DNA from: Roseateles sp049532965
GTDB taxonomy: Bacteria > Pseudomonadota > Gammaproteobacteria > Burkholderiales > Burkholderiaceae_C
Direction of reading: 5' to 3'
Assembly (NCBI RefSeq): GCF_049532965.1
Contig: NZ_CP186694.1
Span: 1,054,001-1,118,000, forward strand
DNA length: 64,000 nt
A program made the position numbers and the translations under genes. The notes beneath the pieces were generated by a model. The model had not been told where the DNA came from. It did no database searches and was given only the letters and a program-made list of their open reading frames with translations. Numbering within the stretch: position 1 is the first letter of the stretch; the number at the start of each line of letters is the position of its first letter. This document shows, piece after piece, positions 1 through 11,617 of the stretch.

Positions 1-20
1 AGGGCTTTCTCGATGGCCAT
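1..20 (-). CDS. ohr: Organic hydroperoxide resistance protein Ohr, first codons only
   Basis: Only the first six codons and part of a seventh lie in the window, reading MAIEKA on the minus strand and running off the left edge. A GGAG motif sits a few bases before the ATG. The gene follows an OhrR-type regulator on the same strand by 48 bp, and Ohr proteins typically begin with a short segment containing IEK before the first strand. Ohr is a thiol peroxidase that reduces organic hydroperoxides and is usually paired with OhrR. The call rests mainly on the neighbour and this tiny N-terminus. Confidence 0.5.
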
Positions 21-68
21 GTGGGGCTCCTTGGTGGTGATACGGGAACGGGAGTGAAAGCGGAGGCG

Positions 69-614
69 TCAGGGTTCGCTGGTATCCGCCGCGGCGGGAT
101 CGCGGGCCAGGTGCGCCAGCACATGACCTCGCAATTCATGCAGGCGCCGCGTCAACGCTTCGAGGTCGGCGGGACCGCAGGCGCTGGCGCAGGCCAGGTG
201 TTCTGGAATGCCGACCGCGCGCTCACGCAGTGCGCGTCCGGGGCCGGTCAGGTGGATCTCCACGCGTCGCTCGTCGGCGATGGCACGGCGGCGCTCGATC
301 AGGCCGACGGCCTCCAGCCGCTTGAGCAGTGGTGTCAGCGTGCCGGAGTCCAGGCTCAGCCGCTGGCCCAGCTCGGAGACGCTCGGGCCGTCGGTCTCCC
401 ACAGCACCAGCATGACGAGGTACTGGGGATAGGTGAGTCCCAGCGGCGCCAGCAGCGGCTTGTAGAGCTTCGTCATCGCCAGCGACGTCGAATAGAGCGC
501 AAAGCACAGTTGCACATCCAGCTTCAGCCAATCCGTGCCGACGGGCAGCAGCGCTCGGCCGGTGTCGACCGGAGCGGCTTCTTCGTGCGGAGGGGCTTTC
601 GGCTGGCGAGGCAT
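69..614 (-). CDS. ohrR: MarR-family peroxide-sensing repressor OhrR
   Basis: A 181-residue winged-helix regulator of the MarR family. From the chosen ATG, Cys37 lies in the segment QLCFALYS, which matches the reactive cysteine of OhrR sensors whose oxidation by organic hydroperoxides releases DNA. The winged helix (about residues 75-135) carries LSLDSGTLTPLLKRLEAVGL and then a basic wing with DERR. The start at 614 is preferred over an in-frame ATG at 650 because a perfect palindrome that looks like its own operator covers 636-655. The gene lies 48 bp upstream of the start of ohr, so an autoregulated ohrR-ohr unit is likely. The last ~12 residues are low complexity. Confidence 0.85.
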   Translation of the reverse strand: MPRQPKAPPHEEAAPVDTGRALLPVGTDWLKLDVQLCFALYSTSLAMTKLYKPLLAPLGLTYPQYLVMLVLWETDGPSVSELGQRLSLDSGTLTPLLKRLEAVGLIERRRAIADERRVEIHLTGPGRALRERAVGIPEHLACASACGPADLEALTRRLHELRGHVLAHLARDPAAADTSEP

Positions 615-635
615 GGGTGGGAATGTAGCGAACAA

Positions 636-655
636 TTCAATTGCGCACAATTGAA
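636..655. promoter_or_regulatory. Palindromic operator candidate for OhrR
   Basis: TTCAATTG at 636-643 and CAATTGAA at 648-655 form a perfect 8-bp inverted repeat around CGCA. It lies 22 bp before the ohrR start in otherwise GC-rich sequence. OhrR/MarR proteins bind AT-rich palindromes containing CAATT/AATTG, so this is probably the autoregulatory site. Binding itself is inferred. Confidence 0.6.
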
Positions 656-752
656 GTGGTCATTGTCGCCGCATGGCGGGAACTATCAAGGGCGAGGGCA
701 GGAAGCGCCAGTCCCCCGACTCGACGACAGGACCGGATCCCGAGCCCCCTGA

Positions 753-789
753 GACAACGCCCCGGGACTCGCGTCGCCGGGGCGTTGTC
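753..789. terminator. Strong hairpin after yheS, possible terminator
   Basis: Positions 753-765 and 777-789 are perfect 13-bp reverse complements (GACAACGCCCCGG / CCGGGGCGTTGTC) around an 11-base loop. The hairpin lies 39 bp beyond the yheS stop codon, between the dap/prmB/yheS cluster and ohrR. Neither side has a clear T tract, so it may act as an RNA 3' end stabiliser or with Rho rather than as a classical intrinsic terminator. Confidence 0.5.
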
Positions 790-827
790 GTGAGGCAGGG
801 CGAGCGGTCCGCCGCTCAAGCTCCCGG

Positions 828-2818
<1,991 letters not shown>

Positions 2819-2822
<4 letters not shown>

Positions 2823-3715
2823 GTGGAGGCCTCCTGCCCTGCGCCGAAGCCGGCGGACAGGAGCGCTTCACGCGTCAGCAGCAGCACCTGGTCCTCGCCT
2901 GCCGACGTTTCCAGCCAGGCGGCTTCCAGATGCGGGAAGGCCGCCTCGAAGAAGGCGCGCTCATTGCCGATCTCCAGCACCAGCACCGCATGCTCGCTCA
3001 TGCGGGCGGGCGCGTCGGCGAGCAACCGGCGGATGAAGTCCATGCCGTCGGCGCCTCCGGCCAGCGCCAGTTCAGGCTCGGCGCGGTACTCGTGCGGCAA
3101 CGCGGCCATCGAGGCACTGTTCACGTAGGGCGGGTTGCAGAGGATCAGGTCGTACGGGCCCTGCGCCGGCGCCAGGCCGTCGCCCTGCAACAGGCGGATC
3201 CGGTCGCCGAGCCGATGACGCTCCACATTGATCGCCGCGACCGCCAGCGCCTCGGCGCTGAGGTCGATGGCATCGACCGACACCTCGGGCCAGGCCATCG
3301 CGGCCAGCACGGCCAGGCTGCCGTTGCCGGTGCACAGGTCCAGCACGCGCGTCGTCTGCTCCGAGAGCCAGGCGTCGATGGTCGCGTCGGCGAGCAGCTC
3401 GGCGATGAAACTGCGCGGCACGATGGCGCGCTCGTCAGCGTAGAACGGCACGCCCTGCAGCCAGGCCTCACGCGTGAGGTACGCGGCCGGCTTGCGCGTG
3501 ACGATGCGTTCGTCGACCAGCGCATCGACCTTCGCCCGCGCCGCGTCGTCGACAGGATCGCCCTCATGGTCGTCCAGGGCGTCCATCGGCAGGTCCAGCG
3601 CCCACAGCGCCAGCCAGGCGGCCTCGTCGAAGGCGTTCGTGGTGCCATGCCCAAACGAAACGCCCGCCTCATGGAGGCGGGCGGCCTGGGCCTCGATCAA
3701 TTCCAGCAGGGTCAC
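2819..3715 (-). CDS. prmB: Ribosomal protein L3 glutamine N5-methyltransferase
   Basis: A 298-residue SAM-dependent methyltransferase. The SAM-binding loop DLCTGNGS is at about 126-133, and the NPPY motif typical of glutamine/adenine amino methyltransferases is at 194-197. The helical N-terminal domain with the VPRSF segment (about 99-103) fits PrmB, which methylates a glutamine of ribosomal protein L3; release-factor methyltransferase PrmC is the closest alternative. The gene overlaps dapE upstream by 4 bp and yheS downstream by 4 bp, a compact transcription unit in which PrmB and YheS both concern the ribosome. Confidence 0.88.
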
Positions 3716-4899
3716 AGCAGCAAATTCTCCAGCGTGCGGCGGTAGATGCGCGTCAGCGGCGCGATCTGATCGAGCGGCACGTATTCGTCGATCTTGTGGA
3801 TGCTCGCATTGAGCGGGCCGAACTCCACCACTTGGGGGCAGAGCTTGGCGATGAATCGTCCGTCCGAGGTGCCGCCCGTGGTCGACAGCTCGGTCGTGAT
3901 GCCGGTCTCGGCCTCGATGGCCGCGCCGATCGCGGCGGAGAGCTCGCCCACCGGCGTCAGGAAGGGTTCGCCGGAGAGCGTCCAGTCGAGCGCGTACTCG
4001 AGGCCATGGCGCTCCAGCAGCGCATGCACGCGCTGGCGCAGCGATTCGGGCGTCGACTCGGTCGAGAAGCGAAAGTTGAAGTCGACCACCAGCTCACCCG
4101 GGATCACGTTGCCGGCGCCCGTGCCGGCGGCGATGTTGGAGATCTGGAAGGTCGTCGGCGGGAAGTAGGCGTTGCCCGCGTCCCAACTGGTGACGGCCAG
4201 TTCGGCGAGCGCCGGCGCGGCCTGGTGGACCGGGTTGCGCGCCAGGTGCGGGTAGGCGACATGTCCCTGCACGCCGATCACGCGCAGCCGCCCTGACAGC
4301 GAACCGCGGCGGCCGTTCTTGACCGTGTCGCCCAGGCGCTCGACCGAGGTCGGCTCGCCGACGATGCAGTAGTCCAGCCGTTCGCCGCGGGCGCGCAGCC
4401 GTTCGACGCACACCACGGTGCCATCGCGAGCCGGGCCTTCCTCGTCGCTCGTCAGCAGGAAGGCGATGCTGCCGCGGTGGTCGGGATGGGCGCCAACGAA
4501 GTCTTCGACCGCGACGACCATGGCCGCCAGCGAGGTCTTCATGTCCGCCGCGCCGCGCCCGTACAGGCGGTCGCCGCGGACCGTGGGCACGAACGGGTCG
4601 CTGCTCCACTTCGCGAGGTCGCCCGTCGGCACCACGTCCGTGTGGCCGGCGAAGACCAGCACCGGCGCGGGTGCGTGGGCAGGACCGGCGCCGTCAGCGC
4701 GGGCATCGGTGCCGCGGCCGCGCCGCACCGCCCACAGGTTGCTGACCCGGAAGTCGTCCGGGCCGCTGTCCATGCGCTCCAGCGCGAAGCCCACCGCGGC
4801 CAGCCGTGCGCCGATCAGGTCCAGGCAGCCCGCGTCCTGTGGCGTCACGGACGGGCGGGCGATCAGTTGCTCGAGCAGCGCGAGGGTCGAATCTTCCAT
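3712..4899 (-). CDS. dapE: Succinyl-diaminopimelate desuccinylase
   Basis: A 395-residue M20-family metallopeptidase that removes succinate from N-succinyl-LL-diaminopimelate in the succinylase branch of lysine/peptidoglycan synthesis. Zinc-site motifs are visible: GHTDVVPTGD (His86), GRGAADMK (Asp119) and DEEGPA (Glu153/154). Further on, TGGTSDGRF and the C-terminal FGPLNASIHKIDEYV are DapE-typical. The protein is slightly longer than the usual ~375 residues because of an Ala/Gly/Pro-rich insertion at about 60-79. It sits with dapC and dapD, separated from dapD by pilU, and overlaps prmB by 4 bp. Confidence 0.93.
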   Translation of the reverse strand: MEDSTLALLEQLIARPSVTPQDAGCLDLIGARLAAVGFALERMDSGPDDFRVSNLWAVRRGRGTDARADGAGPAHAPAPVLVFAGHTDVVPTGDLAKWSSDPFVPTVRGDRLYGRGAADMKTSLAAMVVAVEDFVGAHPDHRGSIAFLLTSDEEGPARDGTVVCVERLRARGERLDYCIVGEPTSVERLGDTVKNGRRGSLSGRLRVIGVQGHVAYPHLARNPVHQAAPALAELAVTSWDAGNAYFPPTTFQISNIAAGTGAGNVIPGELVVDFNFRFSTESTPESLRQRVHALLERHGLEYALDWTLSGEPFLTPVGELSAAIGAAIEAETGITTELSTTGGTSDGRFIAKLCPQVVEFGPLNASIHKIDEYVPLDQIAPLTRIYRRTLENLLL

Positions 4900-4971
4900 C
4901 GATGCGAATGAGGTCAGGGCGGGTCGCGCCGGCTGCGCGGGCTGGTCGACAACCCGCTGATCAGCGCGACG

Positions 4972-6138
4972 TCAGCCCGGTTGCACGTCGAGCGTGATCG
5001 ACGTGAAGTTGGCGGTGTCCTCGGCCGGCTCTTCCTTCTTCGGCGCGCCGGGGCCGCCGGGCTTCACGCCGGGGCCGTCGTTCTGCAGACGCCAGAGCAG
5101 GTTGGTGGGCGAGTCGGCGAAGGCCAGGCCCTCCTCGCGCGTGATCGTGCCTTCGGTGATCAGGCGGGCGAAGTGCTCCTCGAAGCTCTGCGAGCCTTCG
5201 GCGATCGATTTCTCCATCGCCTCCTTCACGCCGCCAAAGTCGCCTTGTTCGATCAACTCGGCGATCAGCTTGGTGTTGAGCAGGATCTCGGTCACCGGCA
5301 CCCGGCCGCCGGCCGCGGCGCGCACCAGGCGCTGCGAGATCACCGCCTTCAGGCCGGCGCCCAGGTCGTTCAGCATCGCCGGGCGCGACTCGGGCGTATA
5401 GAACGACATGATGCGGTTCAGCGCGTGATAGCTGTTGTTGCCGTGCAGCGTCGCCACGACGAGGTGACCGGACAGCGCGTACGAGATGGCGGCGGTCATC
5501 GTCTCGCGATCACGGATCTCGCCGATCAGGATGCAGTCCGGTGCCTGGCGCAGCGCGTTCTTGAGCGCGACCTGCAGCGAGGCGGTGTCGCGGCCGACCT
5601 CGCGCTGGTTGACCAGCGAGCGCTTGTTGGTGAACAGGTATTCCAGCGGATCCTCGATGGTGAGGATGTGGCCGGTCATCGTCTGGTTGCGATGCTCCAG
5701 CATCGACGCGAGCGTGGTGCTCTTGCCGGTGCCGGTCGCGCCGACCATCAGGATCAGCCCCCGCTTCTCGGTGATCAGCTTGCCGAGGATGGGCGGCAGG
5801 TTGAGGCTGTCCAGCGTCGGGATGACGTGCGGAATGTGGCGGAACACCGCCGCGATCGTGCCGCGCTGGCGGAAGCCCGACAACCGGAAGCTGCCGACCT
5901 TCGGGATCGACACCGCCAGGTTCAGCTCGCCGTTGGCGTCGAGTTCGGCCAGGTGCTGCGGGTCGATCACTTCCGAGATCAGCGCGCGCGGCTGGGCCGG
6001 CGTGAGCAACTGGTCCGAGAGCTGGAGCATCTGTCCGTTGATCCGGATCAGCACCGGCATGTTGGCCGACAGGTAGGTGTCGGATGCGCCCTTTTCGGCC
6101 ATCAGGCGCAGGATGCGCTCCATGTTTCCCGTGCTCAT
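4972..6138 (-). CDS. pilU: Type IV pilus retraction ATPase of the PilT/PilU family, probably PilU
   Basis: A 388-residue secretion ATPase starting MSTGNMERIL, with AGGAGA just upstream of the ATG. It contains Walker A GATGTGKS, an Asp box and Walker B region with IEDPLEYL and LIGEIRDRETM, and the His box region TLHGNNSYHAL. PilT/PilU hexamers power pilus retraction on the cytoplasmic side of the inner membrane. Overall similarity to PilU-type proteins, and the extended Pro/Lys/Glu-rich tail (about 360-388), favour PilU over PilT. The open frame continues upstream into dapD, but that part is only the antisense-frame shadow. The gene is embedded between dapD and dapE, and no pilT is adjacent. 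Confidence 0.85.
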   Translation of the reverse strand: MSTGNMERILRLMAEKGASDTYLSANMPVLIRINGQMLQLSDQLLTPAQPRALISEVIDPQHLAELDANGELNLAVSIPKVGSFRLSGFRQRGTIAAVFRHIPHVIPTLDSLNLPPILGKLITEKRGLILMVGATGTGKSTTLASMLEHRNQTMTGHILTIEDPLEYLFTNKRSLVNQREVGRDTASLQVALKNALRQAPDCILIGEIRDRETMTAAISYALSGHLVVATLHGNNSYHALNRIMSFYTPESRPAMLNDLGAGLKAVISQRLVRAAAGGRVPVTEILLNTKLIAELIEQGDFGGVKEAMEKSIAEGSQSFEEHFARLITEGTITREEGLAFADSPTNLLWRLQNDGPGVKPGGPGAPKKEEPAEDTANFTSITLDVQPG

Positions 6139-6182
6139 GCGGTCTCCTCCGGACGGATGCTTGCTCTGGGCTGTCGCGGTTC

Positions 6183-7001
<819 letters not shown>

Positions 7002-7090
7002 GGTGCGGGCAGAGCGAAAGGGGTCGATGAGGTCGGAAGATCCGAGGGGAGGTGCGGGGCGCGAAGCGTCGGCGGCGCGGTCGGTGAGGG

Positions 7091-8329
7091 TCAGGACGTC
7101 GGCGTGAGTTGCTTCGCGTAGGCGACGATGCGGTGGGCGGCTTCCAGGCATTCGGCCTGTTCGGCCACCAGCGCCAGGCGGATGCGGCCGGCGCCGGGGT
7201 TGATGCCGTGGGCGTCGCGGGCCAGCAGACTGCCGGGCAGAACGCCGACATTGTATTGAGCGAGCAGGCCCTGGGCGAAGCCAATATCGTTACCGTCTGG
7301 CACGCCGGCCCACAGGTAGAAACCCGCGTCCGGCAGGGCCACGTCCAGCACCTCGGCCAGCAGCGGCGTGACGGCCGCGAACTTGGCGCGGTACTGCGCG
7401 CGGTTGGCGACGACGTGGTCCTCGTCGTTCCAGGCGGCGATGCTGGCGGCCTGGATCAGCGGGCTCATCGCCGAGCCATGGTAGGTGCGGTACAGCAGGA
7501 AGCGCTTGATCCAGGCGGCGTCGCCGGCGACGAAGCCCGAGCGCATGCCCGGCACGTTGGAGCGCTTGGACAGGCTGGTGAAGGCGATCAGGTTGCGGAA
7601 GTCCGGGCGGCCGAGCCGGACTGCGGCCTGCAGGCCCGACAGCGGCGCGGCGTCGGGCCCGTCGCGGAAGTAGATCTCGGAATAGCACTCGTCCGACGCG
7701 ATCACGAAGCCATGACGGTCGCTGAGCTCGAACAGCGTCTGCCACTCCGACAGCGGCATCACGGCGCCGGTGGGATTGCCGGGCGAGCACACGTAAAGCA
7801 GCTGCGTGCGCGACCAGGTGGCGGCATCGATCTGCGACCAGTCGGCGGCAAAGTTGCGCGCCGGGTCGGAGTTGGCGAACGCCGGCGTCGCGCCGGCGAG
7901 CAGGGCGGCGCCTTCATAGATTTGATAGAAGGGGTTGGGGCAGACGACCGTGGCGCCGGGGCGCGTGGGATCGATGACCACCTGGGCGAGCGCGAACAGC
8001 GCTTCCCGCGAGCCGTTGACCGGCAGGATCTGCGTGGCGGGATCGAGCGCGAGCGCATAACGGCGCTGCAACCAGCCGGCGATCGCCTCGCGCAGCTTGG
8101 GGTCGCCAGCGGTGGCGGGATAGTTCGACAGCCCCTTGAGATTGGCCGTCAGGGCGTCCTCGACCAGCTTCGGCGCCGGATGCTTGGGCTCCCCGATGCC
8201 GAGCGAGATGGGCCGGTACTCGGGATTCGGAACGATGCCCTGGTTCAGCGCGCGAAGGCGCTCGAACGGATAGGGGTTCAGCAAGGCCAGTCGCGGATTG
8301 ACCGGCGGCAGGGCGGCGGAAGAAGTCAT
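7091..8329 (-). CDS. dapC: Succinyldiaminopimelate transaminase
   Basis: A 412-residue class I/II PLP-dependent aminotransferase. The N-terminus NPRLALLNPYPFERLRAL is characteristic of betaproteobacterial DapC, and SLSKRSNVPGMRSGF contains the PLP lysine. NPTGAVM and SDECYSEIYF are the cofactor-contact motifs. It converts N-succinyl-2-amino-6-ketopimelate to N-succinyl-LL-diaminopimelate, the step between DapD and DapE, and is first in the cluster. The start at 8329 begins MTSSAALPP; an ATG four codons upstream (8341) is also possible. No strong ribosome-binding site is visible for either. Confidence 0.92.
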   Translation of the reverse strand: MTSSAALPPVNPRLALLNPYPFERLRALNQGIVPNPEYRPISLGIGEPKHPAPKLVEDALTANLKGLSNYPATAGDPKLREAIAGWLQRRYALALDPATQILPVNGSREALFALAQVVIDPTRPGATVVCPNPFYQIYEGAALLAGATPAFANSDPARNFAADWSQIDAATWSRTQLLYVCSPGNPTGAVMPLSEWQTLFELSDRHGFVIASDECYSEIYFRDGPDAAPLSGLQAAVRLGRPDFRNLIAFTSLSKRSNVPGMRSGFVAGDAAWIKRFLLYRTYHGSAMSPLIQAASIAAWNDEDHVVANRAQYRAKFAAVTPLLAEVLDVALPDAGFYLWAGVPDGNDIGFAQGLLAQYNVGVLPGSLLARDAHGINPGAGRIRLALVAEQAECLEAAHRIVAYAKQLTPTS

Positions 8330-8855
8330 GCCCGGAATCATAGGGGGAGCGCCCGACCGGGCCCGTACTCGTGTCGACAACGGAGGGTTGTCGTGCGAGC
8401 GTAGGGATGACGATCTCGAAGGCACCCGTTCGTCAAGTCAGACCGTTTGTCCTTCGCCACAACTGCCAGGATGCTTCGATTCGACGCATTCAGAACCCGC
8501 CCAGAATCGTCGACTCGAGGGCAGTACGTTTCAAACAGATCGGACGAGCCTCGTTCGCGAACATGGTCGCCAGCGTCTACAACAAGGAGGCGTCGGTCGA
8601 GGCGCGCTGGTCCGCGCAGGGGTTGCTGCTATGGAAGCCTGCGCGCAAATGAAAATGCCCCGCGGCTACACGACATTTCGGCTCCAATTGCCTGGTGTGG
8701 GACGTAGCGCGAGGCAGGCGGGAGTTTAGTTGCCGGCCGTGCCTAAGGTCAACCGGGCAAATGGCGCTTGCCACACGGCCCGGCGTGCGAGTCACGCACC
8801 GATGGGCTTGTCGGCGCTGGTCACAGAGCCACGCCGGTGCAGTTAGCATCGACGC
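8330..8855. other. Intergenic region between dapC and the inositol-phosphatase-like gene
   Basis: About 525 bp between divergent genes, somewhat lower in GC than the flanking genes, especially 8410-8660. It must contain the dapC promoter, but I cannot place a convincing -35/-10 pair. A short frame (8407-8652, plus) ends in a mildly protein-like segment (FANMVASVYN) but has no recognised domain and no good ribosome-binding site. It may be gene debris. Confidence 0.4.
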
Positions 8856-9641
8856 ATGACCGCCACTCCGTCCGATCCCGTCGCCGAACTGCTGCGCCAT
8901 GCCGCCTCGACAGCCATCGCGCCGCGTTTTCGCCGGCTGTCCGATGACGAGGTGATGCAGAAGGCCCCCGGCGAATGGGTCACCACGGTGGATCGTGAGG
9001 TCGAGGCCTTCCTGACGCCGGAACTGCGTGCGCTGGTGCCCGGCTCGCGGGTCGTCGGCGAGGAGCAGTGCGCCGAGACGCCGGAACTGCTGGACCAGCT
9101 CGACGAGGGCGTCGTGTGGCTGGTCGATCCGCTCGACGGCACGTTCAATTTCATCTCCGGACGCGAGCCGTTGTCGTCGATGGTGGCGTTGCTCGAGGAC
9201 GGCGAGACCGTCGCGGCCTGGATGCTCGATCCGATCTCCGGCGTGCTGCATCACGCCAGGCGAGGGCAGGGCGCCTGGCGCGAGAGCGAACGGCTGCGCA
9301 CGGCGCCGGGACCCGGCCTGAGGCGAGCCGTGGTCAAGACGCGCTTTCTGCCGCAGGATCACCAGGCCCGCGTGGCGACGTGGCGGGACGTGGAGATACT
9401 GCCCGGGCTCAATTGCGCGGGCGCGGAGTACCCGGCGCTCGCCGACGGCCGCTTCGATGCGACCTTGTACTGGCGCAAGCTCGCCTGGGACCACGCGCCG
9501 GGCACGCTGTTCGTCACCGAGGCCGGCGGTCATGCCGCCCGGCTCGACGGCACGCCGTATCGCGCCGGCGACCGCCAGCCGGGACTGCTGGTTGCGCGCA
9601 GCCGCGAGGTCTGGGACGAAGCGGCCGCCGCATGGCGCTGA
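8856..9641 (+). CDS. Inositol monophosphatase family protein
   Basis: A 261-residue member of the lithium-sensitive magnesium phosphatase family. The metal-site motifs are present in order: GEE at 68-70, DPLDGTFNF at 91-99 and WDHAPG at 211-216. Family members hydrolyse inositol phosphates, histidinol phosphate, 3'-phosphoadenosine phosphate or fructose bisphosphate. The sequence does not show which, and the protein differs from the classical SuhB found elsewhere in Burkholderiales genomes. It is followed by a GFA-type gene 33 bp downstream on the same strand, so they may be co-transcribed. The substrate is unassigned. Confidence 0.85.
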   Translation: MTATPSDPVAELLRHAASTAIAPRFRRLSDDEVMQKAPGEWVTTVDREVEAFLTPELRALVPGSRVVGEEQCAETPELLDQLDEGVVWLVDPLDGTFNFISGREPLSSMVALLEDGETVAAWMLDPISGVLHHARRGQGAWRESERLRTAPGPGLRRAVVKTRFLPQDHQARVATWRDVEILPGLNCAGAEYPALADGRFDATLYWRKLAWDHAPGTLFVTEAGGHAARLDGTPYRAGDRQPGLLVARSREVWDEAAAAWR

Positions 9642-9674
9642 ATCACGCATGCCTACGTATGCACGGAGCCCTCG

Positions 9675-10085
9675 ATGACCACCTCTGACGAGCCAGGACT
9701 GAACCCGGAAGCTGCCGGCGTGCTGCTGCAAGGAACCTGCCACTGCGGGGCGGTGCGCCTGACCCTGCCTGCCATGCCGGAGCGGGCGACCTCCTGCAAT
9801 TGCTCGCTGTGCCACCGGTTGGGGGGCGTCTGGGGCTACTTCGGTTGGGGCGAAGTCCGCATCGACGCGGCACCGGACGCGCTGACCGACTATGCGTGGG
9901 GCGACCGCACGCTGCGCACGATGCGATGCCGCCATTGCGGGTGCGCGACGCACTGGGAGCCCATGACGCCGAAGGACGGTGACCGCCACGGCGTCAACTT
10001 GCGGATGTTCCCGCGGGAGCTGCTCGAGCGCGTCCGTGTCCGCCGCTTCGATGGCGCCGACACCTGGACATTCCTCGACGAATAG
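9675..10085 (+). CDS. GFA/CENP-V-type zinc-binding protein
   Basis: A 136-residue protein with the cysteine pattern of the glutathione-dependent formaldehyde-activating (GFA) fold: CHC at 22-24, CNCSLC at 41-46 and CRHCGC at 85-90, enough for two zinc sites. The family is named for an enzyme proposed to speed the addition of glutathione to formaldehyde, but most members have no demonstrated activity. No formaldehyde-oxidation gene is nearby, so I do not assign one. It lies between the phosphatase-like gene and the MFS transporter, all on the plus strand with short gaps. Confidence 0.85.
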   Translation: MTTSDEPGLNPEAAGVLLQGTCHCGAVRLTLPAMPERATSCNCSLCHRLGGVWGYFGWGEVRIDAAPDALTDYAWGDRTLRTMRCRHCGCATHWEPMTPKDGDRHGVNLRMFPRELLERVRVRRFDGADTWTFLDE

Positions 10086-10143
10086 ATCGCCCGGCCGCAA
10101 TGCCGGCCCAGCCCCGGAACGCGGATTGCCGCCTTCGCCGTCG

Positions 10144-11613
10144 ATGACGGCTTCCCTCGATATCGCCCGCAGGCTCGATCGCCTGCCCTGGTCGCGCTGG
10201 CATTGGCGCGTGGTCCTGGCGCTCGGCGTCGCCTGGGTGCTGGATGGCCTCGAGGTGACGCTCGTCGGCTCCGTCGGCGCGGTGCTCGAACGGCCCGACA
10301 CCCTGGGCCTGACGGCAGTGCAGGTGGGCTGGTCCGGCTCGCTGTACCTGGCCGGCGCGATCCTGGGCGCGCTGGTCTTCGGGCGAATGTCCGATCGCCT
10401 GGGCCGCAAGCGGCTGTTCCTCGCGACGCTGGCTGTTTACGCGCTCGCCACGCTGGCCACCGCGTTCTCCACCGACTTCGCGTTCTTCGCGTTGTGCCGC
10501 TTCATCACCGGGCTGGGCATCGGCGGCGAGTACGCCGCGATCAACTCCGCCATCGATGAGCTGGTGCCTGCCCGCGTGCGCGGCCGCGTCAACCTCGCCA
10601 TCAACGGCAGCTTCTGGATCGGCGCCGCGCTCGGGGCCGCGTCCAGCCTGCTGCTGCTCGATCCCGATGTGCTCGGCCCGGTACAGGGCTGGCGCGTCGG
10701 TTTCGCGATGGGGGCGCTGCTGGCGGTCGGCATGGTGCTCGTGAGGCGGCATGTGCCGGAAAGCCCGCGCTGGTTGCTCCGCCACGGGCGCGCCGAAGAG
10801 GCGCATCGCATCGTCGCCGCGATCGAAGCCGAGGTCGCCGCGCAGCACGGACCGCTGCCGCCGGTCGAGCCAACGACGCAGCGCGAGCATCGCCGCGCAG
10901 TGCCGACGATGCGCGAGGTGCTGCATGTGCTGCTGCGCCGCTATCGCGTCCGCAGCGGCGTGGCGCTGTCGCTGATGCTGGCGCAGGCGTTCTTCTACAA
11001 CGCCATCTTCTTCAGCTATGCGCTGGTGCTGACCCGCTTCTATGGCGTTGCCGACCATCGCGTGGCGCTGTACATCTTTCCGTTCGCGCTGGGCAACGTG
11101 CTGGGTCCGCTGCTGCTGGGGCCGCTGTTCGACCGCGTTGGCCGGCGCCGCATGATCGCGCTGACCTATGGCCTGGCCGGGGTGGGGCTGGCTGCCACGG
11201 GCGTCGCCTTCGTTTCGGACATGCTGGACGCGCGCTCCCAGGCGCTGTGCTGGTCCGCCGTGTTCTTCTTCGCGTCGGCCGCGGCCAGTTCCGCCTATCT
11301 GACGGTCAGCGAGGTGTTCCCGCTGGAAATGCGGTCCATGGCCATCGCGATCTTCTATGCCGTGGGCACCGGCGCGGGCGGCTTCGCGGCGCCGCTGCTG
11401 TTCGGATGGCTGGTCGAGAGCGCCCAGCGCGGCAATGTCGCGATCGGTTATGGCATCGGGTCGGCGCTCGTGATCACGGCCGGATTGCTGGCGCTGCGTT
11501 TCGGCGTCGACGCCGAATGCAAGCCGCTGGAGGACATCGCGCCGTCCATGGACCATGCCCACGAGCCCGCCCCGGTGACGTCGCGGGCGCCCGGCGGCAC
11601 GCTCCGCGGCTGA
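10144..11613 (+). CDS. Major facilitator superfamily transporter
   Basis: A 489-residue polytopic membrane protein. The loop 2-3 signature GRMSDRLGRKRLF and the segment GIGGEYAAINSAIDELVPARVRGR after helix 4 fit the metabolite:proton symporter/sugar-porter branch. The mirrored loop between helices 8 and 9 reads FDRVGRRRMIAL. About 12 hydrophobic segments can be counted. The start MTASLDIARRLDRLPWSRWHWR is chosen because it begins the conserved N-terminus; the upstream in-frame extension reads as out-of-frame GFA coding sequence. The substrate cannot be told from the sequence. A C-terminal Pro/Ala-rich tail extends past the last helix. Confidence 0.88.
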   Translation: MTASLDIARRLDRLPWSRWHWRVVLALGVAWVLDGLEVTLVGSVGAVLERPDTLGLTAVQVGWSGSLYLAGAILGALVFGRMSDRLGRKRLFLATLAVYALATLATAFSTDFAFFALCRFITGLGIGGEYAAINSAIDELVPARVRGRVNLAINGSFWIGAALGAASSLLLLDPDVLGPVQGWRVGFAMGALLAVGMVLVRRHVPESPRWLLRHGRAEEAHRIVAAIEAEVAAQHGPLPPVEPTTQREHRRAVPTMREVLHVLLRRYRVRSGVALSLMLAQAFFYNAIFFSYALVLTRFYGVADHRVALYIFPFALGNVLGPLLLGPLFDRVGRRRMIALTYGLAGVGLAATGVAFVSDMLDARSQALCWSAVFFFASAAASSAYLTVSEVFPLEMRSMAIAIFYAVGTGAGGFAAPLLFGWLVESAQRGNVAIGYGIGSALVITAGLLALRFGVDAECKPLEDIAPSMDHAHEPAPVTSRAPGGTLRG

Positions 11614-11617
11614 CGGT

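Noticed and set aside
8407..8652. Short plus-strand frame in the dapC upstream gap
   Set aside because: No recognised domain, no good ribosome-binding site, and not distinct enough from chance. Described only within the intergenic entry.
9994..11562. 522-codon open frame antisense to the MFS transporter
   Set aside because: Polar, His/Gln/Arg-rich translation without domains, opposite a clear transporter gene.
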